Positions 60,343-64,000 of a stretch of DNA of 64,000 nt are shown here, in pieces; position 1 is the stretch's first letter, and the number at the start of each line of letters is the position of its first letter. Source of the DNA: Brevibacillus panacihumi W25 (GTDB taxonomy: Bacteria; Bacillota; Bacilli; Brevibacillales; Brevibacillaceae). The stretch covers positions 2,295,579-2,359,578 of the forward strand of contig NZ_KI629782.1 in assembly GCF_000503775.1 (NCBI RefSeq). The letters are read 5' to 3'. Under the pieces are notes generated by a model, which did no database searches, was not told the origin of the DNA, and saw only the letters and a list, made by a program, of their open reading frames with translations. A program made the position numbers and the translations under genes.

Positions 60343-61881
60343 TCAATGCGATGCTGCCGGGTAGCCGTCCTGTTGTTCAGCAGGATTTAACTTCTCCTGG
60401 CTCATCATGAAAGCTGCCGCCAGCGCTAAAAAGGCCGGTATCAGACTCCACATGAAAGTCGTCACGATGGAACCGGACAGAGCATCCAGGATCACGCCCA
60501 GCAAACGAGCGTCCATCGATTGCCTGATCGCCGGGTTCAACAGGACATGCGCATCTTTGAAATCTACACCCGTGGACAATGCAGTCGCGTTGCCGCCCAA
60601 CAGCTTCGCCAGGCCGCCCGTAAGGAAATGACTTTGCAGAATGCCAAAAATCGTGATGCCAAGCGCCATGCCAAGCGATCTGTTGAAATTGAGCGTCGAG
60701 CTGGCTGCTCCTCGTTGTGATGCAGGGAACGAATGTATCGCTGAACTGCTGAGGACAGAAAAGGTGGAGCCAATGCCCAGCCCGATCAGAATCATATACA
60801 TCGTGATGAGAAGGCGCGGAGTATCTTTGGTCATCGTAGCGAGCAAAGCAAGACCTACGATAAAGAGGATCATCGTCGGGATCAAAATCATCCGATACGG
60901 GAGCTTTGCCATCAGGTATCCCCCCACCGTCGCTGTCACGACCGAGGCGATCATCATGGGCAACAAGACAAAACCGGCATGAGTCGCACTGCCACCCAGC
61001 ACGCCCTGAACGTAGATCGGAATGTAGCCGGATGCCGTCATAAACGCCGCCCCGCTCAGCATCCCGATGAGATTGCTGGTCGTATAGAGCCGGTTGCGAA
61101 ACATCCGAAAAGAAAGTATCGGCTCAACCGCACGCCTTTCTACGAATACCAGGGATACGGCAAGGGCCACAAAGCCTGCAAACATGCCCATGATCTGCGG
61201 AGAGTTCCATGCATACGCTTTTCCCCCCAGCTCCAGGCCTAGCATCAGGCATACAACCGCTCCTACCAATAAAACCGCCCCGAGAAGATCAATCTTTTGC
61301 TTGGAATGCTCCATCGATTCCTTGTAGCAGAACAGCACCAGAAAAAAAGCCAGCAAGCCGAGCGGCAAATTAATGTAGAAGATCCATGCCCAATGGAATT
61401 GATCCGTAATCAGACCGCCGAGCATCGGGGCCAGAATGCTCGACAAGCCGAATACAGCGCCAAACATGCCGGTCATTTTCCCGCGGTCCTTCACTGCCAC
61501 GACATCGAACATGATCGTAAAGGCGATCGATACCATCGCCCCTGCGCCAATTCCCTGAATCGCCCGGTAGATGCTGAGCTGGAGGATCGACTCTGCTGTC
61601 CCGCAAAGTGCCGAGCCTGCCATGAACACGATGATGCCGAAGACAAAGAATCGTTTTCTTCCATACATATCCGACAGCTTGCCGAAGATCGGCATTCCTG
61701 CCATCTCCGCTACCATATAGGCGGATGTGACCCAGATAAACGAGTCAAGGCCGCCCATTTCTCCGACAATCGTGCCCATCGCTGTCGCGACAATCGTGTT
61801 ATCCATCGAGGCCATCAAGATGGAGAGCAGAAGACCTGCGATGACAATTCCTACTTTGTTTTGGTTCTGAGTTGGTGCCAT
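60343..61881 (-). CDS. DHA2-family (14-TMS) drug efflux transporter
   Basis: 512 residues, 14 helices, with MASMDNTIVATAMGTI (motif D1), GKLSDMYGRKRFFVFG (motif A) and the antiporter motif C region GLSSILAPMLGGLI (~150). This matches EmrB/QacA/LmrB drug:proton antiporters. Located upstream of the YafY-type regulator. The substrate cannot be told from sequence. Confidence 0.92.
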   Translation of the reverse strand: MAPTQNQNKVGIVIAGLLLSILMASMDNTIVATAMGTIVGEMGGLDSFIWVTSAYMVAEMAGMPIFGKLSDMYGRKRFFVFGIIVFMAGSALCGTAESILQLSIYRAIQGIGAGAMVSIAFTIMFDVVAVKDRGKMTGMFGAVFGLSSILAPMLGGLITDQFHWAWIFYINLPLGLLAFFLVLFCYKESMEHSKQKIDLLGAVLLVGAVVCLMLGLELGGKAYAWNSPQIMGMFAGFVALAVSLVFVERRAVEPILSFRMFRNRLYTTSNLIGMLSGAAFMTASGYIPIYVQGVLGGSATHAGFVLLPMMIASVVTATVGGYLMAKLPYRMILIPTMILFIVGLALLATMTKDTPRLLITMYMILIGLGIGSTFSVLSSSAIHSFPASQRGAASSTLNFNRSLGMALGITIFGILQSHFLTGGLAKLLGGNATALSTGVDFKDAHVLLNPAIRQSMDARLLGVILDALSGSIVTTFMWSLIPAFLALAAAFMMSQEKLNPAEQQDGYPAASH

Positions 61882-61982
61882 TTGATTTTCATCCCTTTCC
61901 GTCTGGTTTCATGCGTGATGAAGCATGTTGATGGCATGATCATAAACCACGCTTGTTGACATCTGTTTGTCAGGAATAGGGA

Positions 61983-62019
61983 TAAAAAAAATACGGACAA
62001 CCTTTTTCGTTGTCCGTAT
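61983..62019 (-). terminator. Terminator of the arginase-family gene
   Basis: ATACGGACAAC/GTTGTCCGTAT (11-bp stem), followed on the minus strand by T8. Confidence 0.8.
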
Positions 62020-62042
62020 GGTTTCATCAGAACATGATATCG

Positions 62043-62912
62043 CTACCCTCGAACCGCCAGCGCTTCTCCAAGCAAGCCCACCAGCTTCTGCGCCTGCTCG
62101 CCCGTCGTGTCGCGCAAGGCCGAAAACTCGGTGACTTCCATCGCGACGACTCGCCGATCCTGCAGCACTCGCACGAGGAGTCGCTGCGCTTCCTCCAGGC
62201 TGAGTCCCGTCTCGCTTGGCGCATATGCAGCAGGCATCGATTCCTTGTTCATCACATCGACATCAAAGTGCACCAGTATTTTGGCATCAGGGGGGATGGA
62301 CTGCATGACACGGGCCATTTCCTGCTCCATATCGCCTGCATGAAGCTTCTCCAGTGACACGATTTCTACTCCATACGCCTCATTTGGCGGCTTCTGGCAG
62401 CCGACCAGCTTGACCCGATCCGCGGTCCAGCCTGAACGCTCGATCCACATGCCCTGATCCTGCAGCAAAAACCAAAGCCCCATCCCCGCTGCTCCGATAC
62501 AGCGGTTCGCCGAAGGAGCCACCGCATCGAGATGCCCATCGATGACCAGCAGATACGCCTGTTCCCCGTATCTTTGCTGGTGGGCAAGTGCGGTTCCCAC
62601 GATCAGACTGCAATCCCCTCCAAGCATGAGCAGAAAATCGCTTTGGTCCATCCACTCCGCAGCTTCCTTCTGCAGCAGATCCCACAGCATGCGCGGAGCA
62701 GGCCAATTGCGAACAGGAGGAATATTGTGACGCGGCATATAGTCCGGCAGCTTCAAATCACCCAAATCTTCCACGGCCAGGCCTCTTCCCTGCAAATGCT
62801 CAACTAGCCCTGCTTTGCGCAAGGCATCAGGGGAGAGTTCAGTACCCGAGACGAAAGCACCTGCAAAATGGGGTATTCCTTTTATTTTGACGGTAATAAT
62901 GATTCCCTCCAT
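62043..62912 (-). CDS. Arginase/agmatinase family protein
   Basis: 289 residues of the ureohydrolase fold. Metal-site motifs: LMLGGDCSLIVG (~96), VIDGHLDAV (~125, DxHxD) and LVHFDVDVM (~215, DxD), plus VAMEVTEFSA near 258. The first motif is normally GGDHS; the His ligand is Cys here, which is seen in some arginase-like branches. It could hydrolyse an amidino compound, but arginine itself is uncertain. The ATG at 62912 has a poor ribosome site; GGAGGG inside the gene would suit an ATT at 62897. Confidence 0.82.
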   Translation of the reverse strand: MEGIIITVKIKGIPHFAGAFVSGTELSPDALRKAGLVEHLQGRGLAVEDLGDLKLPDYMPRHNIPPVRNWPAPRMLWDLLQKEAAEWMDQSDFLLMLGGDCSLIVGTALAHQQRYGEQAYLLVIDGHLDAVAPSANRCIGAAGMGLWFLLQDQGMWIERSGWTADRVKLVGCQKPPNEAYGVEIVSLEKLHAGDMEQEMARVMQSIPPDAKILVHFDVDVMNKESMPAAYAPSETGLSLEEAQRLLVRVLQDRRVVAMEVTEFSALRDTTGEQAQKLVGLLGEALAVRG

Positions 62913-62985
62913 TGCGTTTTGTCCAAGAACTATTCAGAAAATACCATAAAATAGGTCTCTGAACAATGGCGCTTCCGGGTACTGG

Positions 62986-64000
62986 TTACACCACCAATTC
63001 AACCGCCACCTGATCTCCATACGCAAAGCGGGTCGCGATATCAGTCGAAACCTCCCATTCTTCCTCACCCACCTGAATGGAATAGAGCAGCTCCCTACCC
63101 TGAAACTGCACGTGCTGCACACGCCCCTTCACCCCGTCCTGGCCATCGTGCCATGGATGCAGCCGGATCTGGTCCGGTCTGACTGGCAGCACCTGCTCGC
63201 GTTGAAAAGGAGTGAGATCCTGCGAGACTCGCACAGGCAACGAGGTTTGTCCCTTACGTTCCAGCAGGAAGGTGGAGGAGTCGGCCCAGCTCCCTTTGAC
63301 GAAGTTGGCGCGGCCGACGAATTTGGCGACAAAGGGCGACTGCGGCTCGTAGTAAATTTCGTGCGGCGTACCCGCCTGCTCTATTCGGCCGCCCCGCATG
63401 ACGATGATTTTGTCCGCCATCGCCAAGGCTTCGGATTGGTCATGCGTCACGTAGACAATCGAAGTGCCCAGCTCCCGGTGAATATGCTGGATCTCCTTGC
63501 GCATCTGAATGCGCAACTCGGCGTCCAGGCTACTGAGCGGTTCATCCATCAGAAGCAGCGTCGGGTTGAAAACGATCGCCCGCGCCAGTGCCACCCGCTG
63601 TTTTTGCCCGCCCGACAACTGGCTCGGGTAGCGCTTCTCCATCCCGCCGAGCCCCACCATCTCCAGCATCTGCGCCACTCGCGCACGCGGATTTTGCTTG
63701 TACTCCTCCGGGACATGCTGCTGATGCCGCAATGGAAAGGCCACATTGTCGTAGACGGTCAGATGAGGCCAGAGGGCAAACGACTGGAACACCATGCCGA
63801 TGCGCCTTTGCTCCGGCGGCATCCGCCTGTCTTGGTCTGCGACAAGCTCCTGGTTCAGCCAGATTTCCCCGCTCGAAGGAGACTCGAAGCCGGCCAACAG
63901 ACGCAGCAGAGTCGTCTTGCCGCAGCCGCTGGGTCCCAGCAATGCGACGAATTCGCCTTTTCCGATATGCAGATCGATCCTGTGGAGGGCAACCACCTCG
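62986..64000 (-). CDS. ABC transporter ATP-binding protein (PotA/FbpC type), 5' end cut by window
   Basis: At least 338 residues, open at base 64000. Walker [11 protein letters not shown]-loop [10 protein letters not shown], signature [14 protein letters not shown], Walker [14 protein letters not shown]-loop VTHDQSEA, then a TOBE-type C-terminal domain (~240-335). This architecture is that of importers for polyamines, iron(III), 2-aminoethylphosphonate or sulfate. The GTG at 63996 is probably internal, since such proteins have ~15 more residues before VVALHRIDL. The arginase-family gene follows 73 bases later. Confidence 0.88.
   Translation of the reverse strand, partial: EVVALHRIDLHIGKGEFVALLGPSGCGKTTLLRLLAGFESPSSGEIWLNQELVADQDRRMPPEQRRIGMVFQSFALWPHLTVYDNVAFPLRHQQHVPEEYKQNPRARVAQMLEMVGLGGMEKRYPSQLSGGQKQRVALARAIVFNPTLLLMDEPLSSLDAELRIQMRKEIQHIHRELGTSIVYVTHDQSEALAMADKIIVMRGGRIEQAGTPHEIYYEPQSPFVAKFVGRANFVKGSWADSSTFLLERKGQTSLPVRVSQDLTPFQREQVLPVRPDQIRLHPWHDGQDGVKGRVQHVQFQGRELLYSIQVGEEEWEVSTDIATRFAYGDQVAVELVV

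Noticed and set aside
1..64000. tRNA, rRNA, CRISPR array or prophage
   Set aside because: No cloverleaf-like gene, ribosomal RNA sequence, regularly spaced repeat or phage structural gene was seen on either strand.

Overview
The window looks like a chromosomal segment of an aerobic, endospore-forming Gram-positive bacterium, most likely Brevibacillus or a close Paenibacillaceae relative. Evidence from the sequence: strong AAGGAGG-type ribosome sites with many GTG/TTG starts, sporulation genes (yunB, ytaF), consensus Spo0A boxes, a CcpA cre site, a sipW/TasA-type surface operon and a Zur-type zinc regulon. The species is inferred by style and not proven. No rRNA, tRNA, CRISPR array or prophage was found. 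One insertion sequence (IS1182 type) is present.

Layout. 1-3109 (minus): sipW operon exporting a TasA-like protein fused to a beta-helix domain plus two unknown partners. 3291-6639 (minus): histidine kinase, response regulator and a degenerate membrane HD-GYP protein. 6901-10212: EcsC-like protein, then an ArsR regulator overlapping an MFS pump. 10295-14924: MoxR/DUF58/DUF4129 operon, small membrane protein and Nif3-like protein. 14986-22571: LysR regulator facing a six-gene peptide ABC transporter/M20 peptidase operon with a perfect cre site. 22851-26839: old yellow enzyme, lipoprotein, citrate synthase with a LysR gene. 27134-34057: large anchored protein, cupin, chemoreceptor, ClpP, ArsR and several small membrane proteins.

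34352-38537: CPA2 antiporter behind a candidate attenuator leader, then a zinc-starvation operon (COG0523 GTPase plus zinc-independent L33) under two Zur boxes, then a VCBS-type lipoprotein. 38582-43233: OmpR-type two-component system, nitroreductase/SDR divergent pair, and a TetR gene with an apparent frameshift. 43244-49000: heme O synthase, ba3-type oxidase operon and an NreBC-type oxygen-sensing two-component system. Both the oxidase operon and the NreBC operon carry the same GGG-N4-CCC palindrome. 49175-55753: MFS pump, stalk-domain protein, yunB, Ca2+ P-type ATPase, ytaF. 56009-59300: an AT-richer patch where the IS interrupts a lipoprotein gene; the uninterrupted gene can be reconstructed exactly. 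59300-64000: WYL regulator, DHA2 drug pump, arginase-family enzyme and an ABC ATPase cut by the right edge.

The most notable signals are the NreBC-to-terminal-oxidase wiring, the zinc-sparing operon, the TasA/beta-helix fusion with its own SipW, the antiporter leader with mutually exclusive hairpins, and the clean IS insertion. Two or three genes appear shifted at short A-tracts; these need read-level checking before being called mutations.
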